A stretch of DNA of 64,000 bases, taken from NCBI RefSeq assembly GCF_016592555.1, contig NZ_AP014546.1, positions 2,118,501 to 2,182,500 on the forward strand. The letters run 5' to 3'. This document shows, in pieces, positions 45,252 through 53,637 of this stretch. Numbering within the stretch: position 1 is the first letter of the stretch; every line of letters begins with the position of its first letter. Under the pieces are notes generated by a model. It saw only the letters and a program-made list of their open reading frames with translations, did not search any database and had not been told where the DNA came from. The DNA is from Neptunomonas japonica JAMM 1380 (lineage in GTDB: Bacteria > Pseudomonadota > Gammaproteobacteria > Pseudomonadales > Balneatricaceae). The position numbers and the translations under genes are program-made.

Positions 45252-45845
45252 ATGAAATCACCATTATTCACACCTGAAAATTCCGCCATGTTATTAGTCG
45301 ACCATCAGGAAGGCACTATGGGCTGGGTCGGATCTGCAAGCCTGAAAGAGATTAAAATGAATACGATTGCGCTAGCACGTGCTGCTGATGCGGTCGGTAT
45401 GCCATTAATTCTAACCTCCAGTATGGAAGATCAAGCACAAGGCCCTCTGTTTGAGGAGCTGCAACTGGCAGTGCCAGACGCTTACGCGAATCGTGTATTG
45501 CGAGGAGGCGTTGTCGACTCAATGAAAGATGAAGGATTTGCCAAAGCAGTCGCAGATACCGAACGTAAAAATTTGATTATCGCCGGTATTACTACCGATG
45601 TTTGCGTGGTGTATCCCGCCATCACTGCCGTATCAGAGGGCTACAATGTACAGGTTGTCGTTGATGGTTCAGGCTCACCAACTCAGATCGCCGATGAGAC
45701 AGCGTTGCGCCGTATGGAAAGCAATGGCGTAACATTAACAACAACTAACCAGTTGATAGCAGAGCTTGCTCAAGACTGGAGTAGTGAAAACGGCCAAAAA
45801 CTGATGCAGGTATTATTTGAAGAAATTTTGTCGAAACAACACTAA
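45252..45845 (+). CDS. Isochorismatase-family cysteine hydrolase (YcaC-like)
   Basis: The 197-residue hydrolase has the catalytic triad in order: Asp in LLVDHQEGTMGWV (about residue 17), Lys in RKNLIIAGI and nucleophilic Cys in TTDVCVVYPAITA (about residue 119). Length and pattern match the YcaC group, whose natural substrate is unresolved. GAGG precedes the ATG. It is co-transcribed with the pirin gene, an arrangement common with LysR regulators. Confidence 0.87.
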   Translation: MKSPLFTPENSAMLLVDHQEGTMGWVGSASLKEIKMNTIALARAADAVGMPLILTSSMEDQAQGPLFEELQLAVPDAYANRVLRGGVVDSMKDEGFAKAVADTERKNLIIAGITTDVCVVYPAITAVSEGYNVQVVVDGSGSPTQIADETALRRMESNGVTLTTTNQLIAELAQDWSSENGQKLMQVLFEEILSKQH

Positions 45846-45949
45846 TCGTTGTTCAGTATGAAATAACTCCCAAGCACTTTTTCAGTTACGTACATTTGAA
45901 AAGGTGTTTGGCCAAGCTCCAGGAAACTTGGCTTTATACGATATACCGT

Positions 45950-46040
45950 TAAATGTCTCTATAAAGGCATCATAAATCCCTTCTTGTACCAATAGGCTTA
46001 GCACACTGCTTTATCAGCAGCTTGCCGACATTGAGCCAGC
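45950..46040 (-). pseudogene. Aldehyde dehydrogenase relic, duplicated from the nearby gabD
   Basis: Bases 45952-46005 match 49532-49589 of gabD at about 90 percent, including a 30-base identical run. The sequence then continues after GCACA as if 49728 onward, matching the stretch around 49723-49765 of gabD (CTGCTT/CATCAACAGCTT-like, then the GACA...GTTGAGCC region). The two gabD positions share the pentamer GCACA at 49585 and 49723, so the relic lost 138 bp (46 codons) between short direct repeats. No start or full frame remains. Confidence 0.75.
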
Positions 46041-46073
46041 GAAAGACTATAGCTGATACGAAGGCGCTGGATT

Positions 46074-46670
46074 TTAGAGCGTGATTTTTTGTTGTTGTGC
46101 CTTAATCTGTTTTTCTATCGCCATTACTGTAGGAATCAATTTCTCTTTTTTAATTTTATCAAAAACTTTATCCATCATCCTACTTATGCCATTTTTCCGG
46201 TCTTCAACAGGATCATGATAAAGAGATAATGCCGTTTCAACTTCCTCTGTAAACTCAAAAGCTTCAACAATATTGTTCCCTGAAACAATTCTTACTTTGA
46301 GAGTATGGTTCTCTGTCAGTACTGCAGGGATAAGTAAAAGGGTTGAAGCAGAAACCATCGTTTTAGCAAAACCTTTCCCCGTATTTATCTCTGGTTGCTC
46401 CCATGAATACTTTACTTGGACTGTAACTGGCCACCTTCTAAAACTTGTTTCTACATCCGAAAAAAGACCGGATTGCTCAAAGCTATCGTAAATATGTTCA
46501 ACAACATTAGCTTCGTGCATAGCTACATATCTACCGGCATCAACATCTAAATTAATAGCAATGTATTTATCTTTTTGATCAACCAAATAGTTCTTTGTAA
46601 CAGCTTTGGGACTTGCGCAACCAGATACAAAAATGGCCACTAAAAGAGTTAAAATTAGCTTTTTCATCAT
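46074..46670 (-). CDS. Lipoprotein, unknown function
   Basis: The 198-residue protein has a lipoprotein signal (MMKKLILTLLVAIFVSGCAS; lipobox Cys18). The mature part has the mixed strand and helix pattern of an envelope protein, with VTVQVKYSWEQPEINTGKGF and a weakly hydrophobic stretch (STLLLIPAVL). I do not recognise the family. It is transcribed alone between an ALDH relic and a long AT-rich gap. Confidence 0.72.
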   Translation of the reverse strand: MMKKLILTLLVAIFVSGCASPKAVTKNYLVDQKDKYIAINLDVDAGRYVAMHEANVVEHIYDSFEQSGLFSDVETSFRRWPVTVQVKYSWEQPEINTGKGFAKTMVSASTLLLIPAVLTENHTLKVRIVSGNNIVEAFEFTEEVETALSLYHDPVEDRKNGISRMMDKVFDKIKKEKLIPTVMAIEKQIKAQQQKITL

Positions 46671-47204
46671 ACGCCTTATGTTGATGTTGTTTACTCATGT
46701 ATTGATTTTTACCAACCACTAAAGACTACCCAATACACACTATAAGTCTGTAGAGGCTATACCAAGCGGGTGGCGGACTGCATATGCGGCTTACACACAG
46801 ACTACTTAGAATGCACGGCTTTAAAGATCATTTATAATGCTGGCTGCATCTGTCATTTTCCTCCTTTGAAAATAAGCATGCGCGTTTTGATGATATTAGC
46901 TTGCGCAGTATCTTATCTGCACTTTTCCTTATTGAGTGATAATGCATAACTTTCTTCTCAAATACCAGAGCAAACCTCTCGCAGAAGAGAAACCATAAGC
47001 ACAAAATACGCACGCCATTAACGAAAGTGAAAACAGAGGGTAGGAATGCCCATAAAATCGCTCCTACTTATAGGCAAGAAGGCTAACCCCCGTTGACTAA
47101 AAGCAGGCTTGTTATCTATTTAAAGCGGCGCAGCGCAGGTATCGTACTAAACAGGAGTGCTAGCTTTAGCTAGCAAACGTAATGAAGCAACAAGGGTCAG
47201 CGTA
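46671..47204. other. Intergenic region, no gene seen
   Basis: No ORF with coding character. At 47158-47175 there is a perfect 8 bp stem, TGCTAGCT-TT-AGCTAGCA, 30 bp upstream of the next start codon, a possible operator or 5' leader hairpin. Confidence 0.4.
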
Positions 47205-47552
47205 ATGAGACATAACATGAAACCTATTAACGCTTTGCTGGCTGTGCTTATTGCCGCTCTCGTTCTTGTGGGTTGTGACAGTACAGAAGAGCCTAAGCAA
47301 GTGTCTTTGGCGATGCTAACAGAAAGTGCTGCTAGTTTTGATAACAGCCAAATCATCACCCGAGGCATAGTTCGCAGCTTCGAGGCACCTTTACACTACT
47401 GGATAGAGGACGAAGATTTAAACCGTGTCGAGATTTTCCCTCAAGAGAGAGTGGCTTTGTTTTTGGGCGAAATGGTATTAATTGAAGGCCACTTCCGCTT
47501 CTCGGCGACTGAAGGTCGGCGGCTAACACTGACCAAGATCACGCGGGAGTAA
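47205..47552 (+). CDS. Small lipoprotein with OB-fold-like mature part
   Basis: The 115-residue protein starts MRHNMKPINALLAVLIAALV with lipobox LVLVGC; the ATG at 47217 is an alternative start. The mature part has an all-beta pattern (IITRGIVRSFEAPLHYWIED; VALFLGEMVLIEGHFRFS; GRRLTLTKI) suggesting an OB-fold. No catalytic motif is seen. Function unknown. Confidence 0.65.
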   Translation: MRHNMKPINALLAVLIAALVLVGCDSTEEPKQVSLAMLTESAASFDNSQIITRGIVRSFEAPLHYWIEDEDLNRVEIFPQERVALFLGEMVLIEGHFRFSATEGRRLTLTKITRE

Positions 47553-47630
47553 AAAATGGCTTAACCCAAATAAGCCACCCATTGAGAATTGGATTGGCCT
47601 GCGAACCGTTTGAAAAATTTCCGACAAAAC

Positions 47631-47800
47631 CTAATACTGAGACACTAACACCGCTAGGGCCTGAACCGTCAGCAAAGAGTAGAGTAGGTCTTCGATACAA
47701 TCATCATCTTCAGGGAATACGGCCACACCAATACTGGCCGAGGTAACCAGTAACTTCCCCACCACTTCTATAGGCTGGTGTAAGCAGGTAGTAGGGCTCA
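47631..47800 (-). pseudogene. GGDEF (diguanylate cyclase) C-terminal relic
   Basis: The minus-strand frame reads LHQPIEVVGKLLVTSASIGV, AVFPEDDDCIEDLL and ends in a stop at 47631. QPIEV(V)GK...VTSASIGVAVFPEDD is the conserved C-terminal block of GGDEF domains. The catalytic half and any start codon are missing, so only a scar of a diguanylate cyclase gene remains. Confidence 0.65.
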
Positions 47801-47885
47801 CTTTTTTGGAAGGCTTCTCTAGTCACTGTTCGTCTAATGATATAAGAGAATTAGGAGCAAAAAGGCCGATTAGCCCGTTATTTTC

Positions 47886-48452
47886 TTATTCAGTCTTTTG
47901 TGCCAATAGGGTCGCAAACTGTAGTTTCGCACCATTGTGCATAGTGCCCACATCTTCATTGTACTTAATAAGCTCCCACCCTGTATAAGCCTCCCGCAGT
48001 TGCTCCGTTTGTAGAGTAAAAGGGAAAGGCACTGGGCATGGGTGTTCTTCTGTGCTCATCGCGCACACAATCAGGTTATAGCCGCCGGTATCTGTATGCT
48101 GTTGCATATCGGCAATAACTGCATCCACACGAGATGGGTCGACAAACATTAAGGTGACAGTACAGGCAATAAAACCATAGTCTTTATCAAGGCTAGCACT
48201 GTTAATGTCATACACCTGTGCCTTAATATTATTTATACCCTCTTGGGTGATAATGCTTTGCAGCATATCAATGGCGCCAGGGTTGTTATCTATGGCGGTA
48301 GTATTGAACCCGAGCTGACTTAGGTATATAGCATTGCGCCCATTCGAGCAGCCCATATCCAAGGTATCACAGGGCTCAATAATTTTACTCGCATCGACTA
48401 CTTCACTATGGGCAGGATTTAAGCCGTAACGGCTATTTAGATCAGCTATCAT
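47886..48452 (-). CDS. tehB: TehB-like SAM-dependent methyltransferase
   Basis: The 188-residue class I methyltransferase has motif I TLDMGCSNGRNAIYLSQLGF at about residues 31-50, followed by TAIDNNPGAIDML and ACTVTLMFVD, the TehB pattern (tellurite-resistance methyltransferase group). C-terminal TEEHPCPVPFPFTL and YTGWELIKYNEDVGTMH also fit. The ATG at 48452 is chosen; a GTG three codons earlier is possible. The true substrate may be another metalloid or thiol. Same strand as hpaF, 49 bp downstream of it. Confidence 0.82.
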   Translation of the reverse strand: MIADLNSRYGLNPAHSEVVDASKIIEPCDTLDMGCSNGRNAIYLSQLGFNTTAIDNNPGAIDMLQSIITQEGINNIKAQVYDINSASLDKDYGFIACTVTLMFVDPSRVDAVIADMQQHTDTGGYNLIVCAMSTEEHPCPVPFPFTLQTEQLREAYTGWELIKYNEDVGTMHNGAKLQFATLLAQKTE

Positions 48453-48501
48453 GGTAACCACTTTGATTTTGGAATAAGGGGTAATATCTTACTACTGCAC
48501 G

Positions 48502-48891
48502 TTATTTCTTGTCCGCTAGTTTCTTATGAATGTTGTTCATCCGATAATTACGCTCTGGGTGTAGCTCGATCATTTCAAAACCGATACTCATCCAGCATTT
48601 ATCAAATACTGGTTTAAGGTACGCGGTAAAGGTTTCAAACACCTTATCAGATGCGGCCTTAAGCACTTCAGGCTCACGCCCTGCTCCCACTTTTGCTGTT
48701 AAATGAACAAAGGTATTTTCTGGGTCACCTTCACCAATACGAAAATGCTCACAACGAACAGCCCGTGTCCGTATACCCCCGATTGGGAATACACCGGTAG
48801 ATATGGCTGTTTCATTCAGCTTTTCGAATAACCCCGGAATGTCCAAATCATCATCAAGATTAGCTGAGTATTCCATAATAAAATGCGGCAT
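48502..48891 (-). CDS. hpaF: 5-carboxymethyl-2-hydroxymuconate delta-isomerase
   Basis: The 129-residue enzyme of the tautomerase superfamily starts MPHFIMEYSANLDDD; the Pro after Met is the catalytic base in the family. IRTRAVRCEHFRIGEGDPEN and MSIGFEMIELHPERNYRMNN match HpaF/HpcD. It isomerises 5-carboxymethyl-2-hydroxymuconate in the homoprotocatechuate pathway. The start at 48891 is fixed by the Pro rule. It follows gabD in the same operon. Confidence 0.9.
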   Translation of the reverse strand: MPHFIMEYSANLDDDLDIPGLFEKLNETAISTGVFPIGGIRTRAVRCEHFRIGEGDPENTFVHLTAKVGAGREPEVLKAASDKVFETFTAYLKPVFDKCWMSIGFEMIELHPERNYRMNNIHKKLADKK

Positions 48892-49001
48892 TGTGTCTCC
48901 TGCGCACCTAAAAACAGGTGCCAATTATCATCGTATAAAATAAAAAAAACGTACCATTACCTATAGTAGGCAACTGCACGCTTGATAACGAAATAATACG
49001 C

Positions 49002-50465
49002 TTAACGGTTTAAACCACCGATACAGATATATTTTGTCTCAAGGTAGTCATCCAGCCCGTACTTAGAACCCTCACGCCCCTGCCCAGACTCTTTCACGCC
49101 GCCGAACGGAATCGCTTCTGAGCTAATGGCTGTTTCGTTCACGCCCACCATACCGTAGTCGATACTTTCTGATACACGCCAGATACGCCCCATGTTTTCA
49201 GTATAAACATAGGCGGCCAGACCAAATTCAGTATCATTGGCCATACGGATGGCGTCTTCTTCAGAGGAGAATTTAAACACAGGCGCTACCGGGCCAAATA
49301 TCTCTTCACGGAACACCCGCATTTGATCATTTACATTGGTCAGAATAGTCGGCTGATAAAAACATGCCCCTTGCGTACCCGGCTGGCCGCCGATAACAAC
49401 ATGAGCACCCTCTTCTACCGCTTGCTGCACTTTGGCATGTATATCATTAGCCGCTTTTTCTGTGATCACAGGCCCGTGTGTTGTCTCGCTATCAACACCG
49501 TTACCAATTCGGAAATGGCTAACCGCTGCTGTAAATTTCTCTACAAAGGCATCATAAATCCCTTCTTGTACCAACAAGCGGTTAGCACAGATGCAGGTTT
49601 GGCCTGAGTTGCGATATTTAGCAGCCAACGCACCCGCTACCGCTAAATCCAAGTCAGCATCATCAAAGATGATAACCGGCGCATTGCCACCTAATTCCAT
49701 AGAGGTACGCTTCACGGTGTCTGCACACTGCTTCATCAACAGCTTACCGACAGGCGTTGAGCCCGTAAAAGTGACTTTTTTAACCGTCTTGTTAGAGGTC
49801 ATCTCCCCACCGATAGCTGGTGCATCCAACCCAGGAAGAACATTCAGCAAGCCTGCGGGCAACCCAGCACGCTTAGCCAACTCAGCCAGTGCCAGCGCAG
49901 ATAGCGGGGTTTCGGCAGCGGGTTTTAGTACCATAGCGCAACCCACGGCTAGTGCGGGTGCGGCTTTGCGGGTGATCATCGCATTAGGGAAGTTCCACGG
50001 CGTAATTGCTGCGACAACTCCGATAGGTTGCTTAATAACAACACCACGACGGTCTGATGGTGACGGGATGATATCGCCATATACGCGCTTACCCTCTTCT
50101 GCAAACCACTTTAAATAGGATGCTCCGTAGGCTATTTCTCCACGGGATTCAGCCAGTGTTTTGCCCTGCTCAGCTGTCATTATGATTGCTAGGTCTTCCG
50201 TGTTAGCCAGAATCAAGTGATGCCACTCTTCCAACACCTCGCTACGTTGCTTTGGCGCTAACGCCTGCCAACCGGCTAATGCTTTATCTGCCGCGTCTAT
50301 TGCACGCGTTGTTTCAACAGCACCCACACTCACTACATCGGCTAGTTTCTCACCCGTGGCCGGATTGGTTACAGCAAAAGTCTCGCCCTTATCACCGTTT
50401 ACCCACTCGCCATTAATAAAAGCCTGTGCTTTTAACAAAGAGGAATCTTTTAGTTCAAATGTCAT
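49002..50465 (-). CDS. gabD: Succinate-semialdehyde dehydrogenase (NADP-type), hpa-linked
   Basis: The 487-residue aldehyde dehydrogenase has PWNFPNAMITRKAAPALAVG, the nucleotide-binding FTGSTPVGKLLMKQ, ELGGNAPVIIFDDADLD with the catalytic Glu, and the nucleophile in GQTCICANRLLV, whose Cys-x-Cys pair is typical of GabD. In this setting it converts succinate semialdehyde, the last product of the HpaI aldolase, to succinate. The ATG at 50465 is the usual start; nine more codons upstream are possible. A proposed HpaR operator lies 70 bp upstream. Confidence 0.9.
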   Translation of the reverse strand: MTFELKDSSLLKAQAFINGEWVNGDKGETFAVTNPATGEKLADVVSVGAVETTRAIDAADKALAGWQALAPKQRSEVLEEWHHLILANTEDLAIIMTAEQGKTLAESRGEIAYGASYLKWFAEEGKRVYGDIIPSPSDRRGVVIKQPIGVVAAITPWNFPNAMITRKAAPALAVGCAMVLKPAAETPLSALALAELAKRAGLPAGLLNVLPGLDAPAIGGEMTSNKTVKKVTFTGSTPVGKLLMKQCADTVKRTSMELGGNAPVIIFDDADLDLAVAGALAAKYRNSGQTCICANRLLVQEGIYDAFVEKFTAAVSHFRIGNGVDSETTHGPVITEKAANDIHAKVQQAVEEGAHVVIGGQPGTQGACFYQPTILTNVNDQMRVFREEIFGPVAPVFKFSSEEDAIRMANDTEFGLAAYVYTENMGRIWRVSESIDYGMVGVNETAISSEAIPFGGVKESGQGREGSKYGLDDYLETKYICIGGLNR

Positions 50466-50534
50466 AGCAATCTCTTCTAACGTTATGGGCAATACCGACC
50501 CTGTGAAAGTTATGAGATATACAGTAATTCAATT

Positions 50535-50552
50535 TACTTAATAAGTTAAGTA
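50535..50552. promoter_or_regulatory. Proposed HpaR operator upstream of gabD-hpaF
   Basis: TACTTAATAAGTTAAGTA differs only at the two central bases from the perfect palindrome upstream of hpaH. It is centred about 80 bp before the gabD start. Confidence 0.6.
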
Positions 50553-50826
50553 GTTTTTGAATTGGACTGATTGAAGATCGCTTTTTGGCACCTCAACAAG
50601 CTGTGCTACAAGCTCGATTTTATGAGCGTTTATACCATCTGTTTTCACTTGCTCTGATTACGTACGTGTTTACCACTAATTGCTTGTCTTTTTAGCACGG
50701 CTTGCACTGGTATTTTAGAAGGAAGTTGTGCACTATCAGATAGATAAGGAAGAGCGCAGGTAAGATACTGCACAAACTAAGATCATCAAAACGCACACGC
50801 TTATTTTCAACGGAGGAAAATGACAG
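50553..50826. other. Region between gabD operator and the ABC-type operon
   Basis: AT-rich divergent promoter region with no credible gene. It should hold the promoter of the operon starting at 50827; no single -35/-10 pair stands out. Confidence 0.35.
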
Positions 50827-50979
50827 ATGCAGTCAAAAAATCTTTATTTATCAATCCCCTCCACAGGTATCCACTTTAAGCATTTTGCCCGTAAATGCTC
50901 AGTGCATCACTGTAAGGTATGTTTGGCCGGTAACGATACACTAAGTATCGTCAGTAGAATGAATAATCTACAGCGGTAG
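50827..50979 (+). CDS. Small Cys/His-containing protein, first ORF of the ABC-type operon
   Basis: The 50-residue ORF, MQSKNLYLSIPSTGIHF onward, has CSVHHCKVC at about residues 24-32, a compact Cys/His cluster that could bind zinc. GGAGG lies 10 bases upstream of its ATG. It ends 21 bp before the next small ORF. Too short to classify; its place and ribosome site are the support. Confidence 0.4.
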   Translation: MQSKNLYLSIPSTGIHFKHFARKCSVHHCKVCLAGNDTLSIVSRMNNLQR

Positions 50980-51000
50980 TTCCAAAATGGAGAAGGCTAC

Positions 51001-51093
51001 ATGACAACGAAGAAAACAAAGGAATGCATTACGTGTAGTCTTGTTCTTAATTGTGAATTCTTTTCATATGATAATAGTAGATTGCTTTCATGA
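51001..51093 (+). CDS. 30-residue Cys protein coupled to the MBL gene
   Basis: The ORF starts MTTKKTKECITCSLVLNCEF and has CxxC plus a third Cys. GGAGAAGG lies 4 bases upstream of the ATG, and its TGA overlaps the ATG of the MBL gene (ATGA at 51090-51093), so it is probably translated and couples translation of the operon. It could be a leader peptide or a small zinc-binding component. No family recognised. Confidence 0.5.
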   Translation: MTTKKTKECITCSLVLNCEFFSYDNSRLLS

Positions 51094-52091
51094 TGAAAAT
51101 TACAAACATACAGGCTAATTGTGGCGATAGCTTCTTAATTGAGGATACAGATGACCCAAGAAAACTGTTGTTGGATTGTGGATTCAAGTTCACCTATCAA
51201 TATAAAATCAAGCAGCTAACATCGAGTGTTGATTATCTAATTCTGACTCACTCAGATGAAGACCACATTCATGGAGCGATTCCTCTAATTGAAGAAACGC
51301 CCCACAAATTTACGGTTGGAAAAGTGTACGTCAATGTACCAAGCTCGTATGAGGTTGGAGCAGAGGGTGGAAACATTTCCATTCATCAAGCAATTACACT
51401 TGAAAACCTACTTAACAAAAAAGAGATATCTTACCAAGGTCTTCTGGCAGGTATGACAGTAAATATATCCGAAAATATTAGCTTAGAGATTATTTCGCCA
51501 TCCAAAGAAGATTTAGAATACTTTATTAACAAATACAAGGAAGTTAAGGAGTCATCTAGTCCAGATCCAATATCAAAAACCAGTATTATCATTCCGCTTG
51601 AGGAGCTAGCAGGAAATAAAGATGCGTATAAGTCCAAGAAGTCTGACTTTACCAATGCCGCATCAATAGCATTCATACTCAAGTACAAAGACAGAAACCT
51701 TCTATTTCTAGGAGATGCACACCCTACAGTTGTTACTGATTATCTAGAAGCCAGAGGTTTCTCAGAAAGCAAAAGATATGCCTTTGATTACATCAAGCTT
51801 TCACATCATGGCAGCGTTACAAGTATATCTGAAAAGTTTATTTCAATGATTAGTTGCTCTAACTATATAGTGAGTACTAATGGTGGTAAAGCTCGAAGTA
51901 TGCACCCTAGTAGAGAAACCTTAGCAAAATTGGCATTGAATGTTGAACGAAACGGCGGCAACGATATTAATTTTTTCTTCAATTATCCCGTTGAAGAAAT
52001 CACTGCTAGAAATGGCCTATTAATTAGCTCAGAAGAAATGAATAAGCACAAAATAAAACTAATTGAACAAAGTAGCTTCTATATAAAATGA
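51090..52091 (+). CDS. ComEC/Rec2-like MBL-fold hydrolase
   Basis: The 333-residue protein has a metallo-beta-lactamase fold of the ComEC type: LLLDCGFKF, metal motif LILTHSDEDHIHG (His54, Asp56, Asp58, His59), LLFLGDAHP near residue 210 and KLSHHGSVTS near residue 238. No signal peptide or membrane segments, so it acts in the cytoplasm. In this family such domains hydrolyse phosphodiester bonds in nucleic acids or nucleotides; the target here is unknown. It is linked by ATGA overlaps to the small ORF before it and the peptidase after it. Confidence 0.85.
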   Translation: MMKITNIQANCGDSFLIEDTDDPRKLLLDCGFKFTYQYKIKQLTSSVDYLILTHSDEDHIHGAIPLIEETPHKFTVGKVYVNVPSSYEVGAEGGNISIHQAITLENLLNKKEISYQGLLAGMTVNISENISLEIISPSKEDLEYFINKYKEVKESSSPDPISKTSIIIPLEELAGNKDAYKSKKSDFTNAASIAFILKYKDRNLLFLGDAHPTVVTDYLEARGFSESKRYAFDYIKLSHHGSVTSISEKFISMISCSNYIVSTNGGKARSMHPSRETLAKLALNVERNGGNDINFFFNYPVEEITARNGLLISSEEMNKHKIKLIEQSSFYIK

Positions 52092-52855
52092 ATGAATTAG
52101 ACGTACTCCCAAAAACCTGCGTACAGATCTACAAGTCTGAAATATATCATGGATCAGGAGTATTGGTTGAAGCTGGTGGCGTATTTTATGTATTCAGTGC
52201 AGCTCATGTTATTAGCCAAGATATTAGCAAACCTTTAACGCTTGAAGGTTTCTATGGTGTATCAGAGAAATATGGAAAAATAGAATTTGATATATTGGTA
52301 GGGAAACACAATGCGAATCAGGTAAACGATATTGCTGTTATAGCCATTAATCAGAAACAGAAGTTTCCAAACTTCCCCCCCGTAAGGTTTTGTGAAGATA
52401 TTAGCTTTCCTGAAAACTCATATGTTTTCAGGGGAACGCAAAAATCTATAGCCTTAAAAGCTCATACAGTAGCTCCATGCTATCTGGATACTTCTACCTG
52501 TGATGAGGGCCTGTTCTGCCTAAAAGTTCCTCTCGATGCCTACGCAGATATGAAAGGTAATGTAGGAGCAGATGTGATGGGCGGATATTCAGGAAGCGGA
52601 GTATTCATAAAAGGAACTGATAACATTTATTTGGTCGGTATAGCTCAAAATATAGATAAAGACGACTTCATTGGCGTAAATTGTCGTTCTATTAAAGCTA
52701 TTAAAGATTCATTTCTACCTAGCATGGAGATCTCAGAGTTTCATGGGGGGAACGCTCAATTGAAACTGAACATTGCTGAGATTAAAAGAAACGTTACTCA
52801 AGGAATGATAGATGAAAGAAAAAAGCCAATGAGTATGGGGATGTTGAGAATCTAA
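52088..52855 (+). CDS. Trypsin-like serine peptidase
   Basis: The 255-residue protein has the chymotrypsin-fold triad: His40 in VFSAAHVI, Asp81 in VNDIAVIAI and Ser168 in GGYSGSGVF. GSGVLVEAGGVFYVF before the His is the usual trypsin-like lead. No signal peptide, so it would work inside the cell, as peptidases of bacterial conflict systems do. The C-terminal 40 residues (LKLNIAEIKRNVTQGMIDER) are a charged helix that may dock to a partner. It overlaps the MBL gene by 4 bp. Candidate effector. Confidence 0.82.
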   Translation: MNELDVLPKTCVQIYKSEIYHGSGVLVEAGGVFYVFSAAHVISQDISKPLTLEGFYGVSEKYGKIEFDILVGKHNANQVNDIAVIAINQKQKFPNFPPVRFCEDISFPENSYVFRGTQKSIALKAHTVAPCYLDTSTCDEGLFCLKVPLDAYADMKGNVGADVMGGYSGSGVFIKGTDNIYLVGIAQNIDKDDFIGVNCRSIKAIKDSFLPSMEISEFHGGNAQLKLNIAEIKRNVTQGMIDERKKPMSMGMLRI

Positions 52856-52863
52856 CTCGAAAG

Positions 52864-53202
52864 ATGGATTCATTCATAGAAGATTGGACACCTGAAGACT
52901 TAGATGGATTTATAAGCGACATATTAGTATGGGAAGATATTGAACATTCTAAAATAAGAAACCACAGCTCATATCGTGACCTTATTGAAAATGCTAAAGC
53001 GATATGGGCATCAGGAAACAAAAAGTACCAAGTGAGCAGTATTCAGCAAGGTAACGTGCGTTTCCATAAAATTTTAGATGAGCTTACTCAATTACTAAAG
53101 GAAGAGCTAGATGGCACCTCAATTAAATCGAGCAGTTCAGTTATCGCTGCAGGAGAGGTCGCTCGACTATTAGCAAATTGCACTTTGGATCTTAAGAAAT
53201 GA
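52864..53202 (+). CDS. Small helical protein, possible effector-linked component
   Basis: The 112-residue, all-helical, acidic protein reads SFIEDWTPEDLDGFISDILV, then RNHSSYRDLIENAKAIW and VIAAGEVARLLANCTLDL. It resembles no catalytic family I know. It lies between the peptidase (8 bp gap) and the winged-helix protein (ATGA overlap), the place where a docking C-terminal domain is found in three-component ABC systems; that role is an inference from position only. Confidence 0.65.
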   Translation: MDSFIEDWTPEDLDGFISDILVWEDIEHSKIRNHSSYRDLIENAKAIWASGNKKYQVSSIQQGNVRFHKILDELTQLLKEELDGTSIKSSSSVIAAGEVARLLANCTLDLKK

Positions 53203-53633
53203 GTATAGAAATTCAGCTAAAGCCCCAATTCCTCGATAGTGCTCCTGATAATAGCACGCTAACACATCTAGCGATTATATGTGGCGCTTTAAAACACTGC
53301 CTTGGAAACGCCAAGACTATGTCCTTTATAAAGTTAGCTTACATATTTGATAAGGCCATAAATCTAGAAGCTAATGCGTTCGCCTCTAAGATAACGTTAT
53401 CTCCTTGGAATATTGATAACGACTTTAAAAAGTCGCTCATAATGGCAGAATCCATTGGATTTATAGAGCTACTAACTGATAAATCTAAAGAAATTAGAAT
53501 ATCTCTCATCGACAAGGGTGAAATATACCTTAGTTCAGTTGAGACCCATCAGGCGTTTGTGAACTATTTAGAGTATTTGAAGGAAAGTAAGATTCCTGAA
53601 AATAGATTCGATAATCCGATTATTAGAAGTTAA
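53199..53633 (+). CDS. Winged-helix-like middle component
   Basis: The 144-residue protein has helix-rich ICGALKHCLGNAKTMSFIKL, then LSPWNIDNDFKKSLIMAESI, GFIELL and IRISLIDKGEIYLSSV, a helix-helix-wing pattern consistent with a winged helix. Middle components of three-component ABC systems are proteins of this size and fold type, encoded directly before the ABC ATPase, as here (4 bp gap). The match is by eye. It overlaps the upstream gene by 4 bp. Confidence 0.65.
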   Translation: MSIEIQLKPQFLDSAPDNSTLTHLAIICGALKHCLGNAKTMSFIKLAYIFDKAINLEANAFASKITLSPWNIDNDFKKSLIMAESIGFIELLTDKSKEIRISLIDKGEIYLSSVETHQAFVNYLEYLKESKIPENRFDNPIIRS

Positions 53634-53637
53634 AAAA

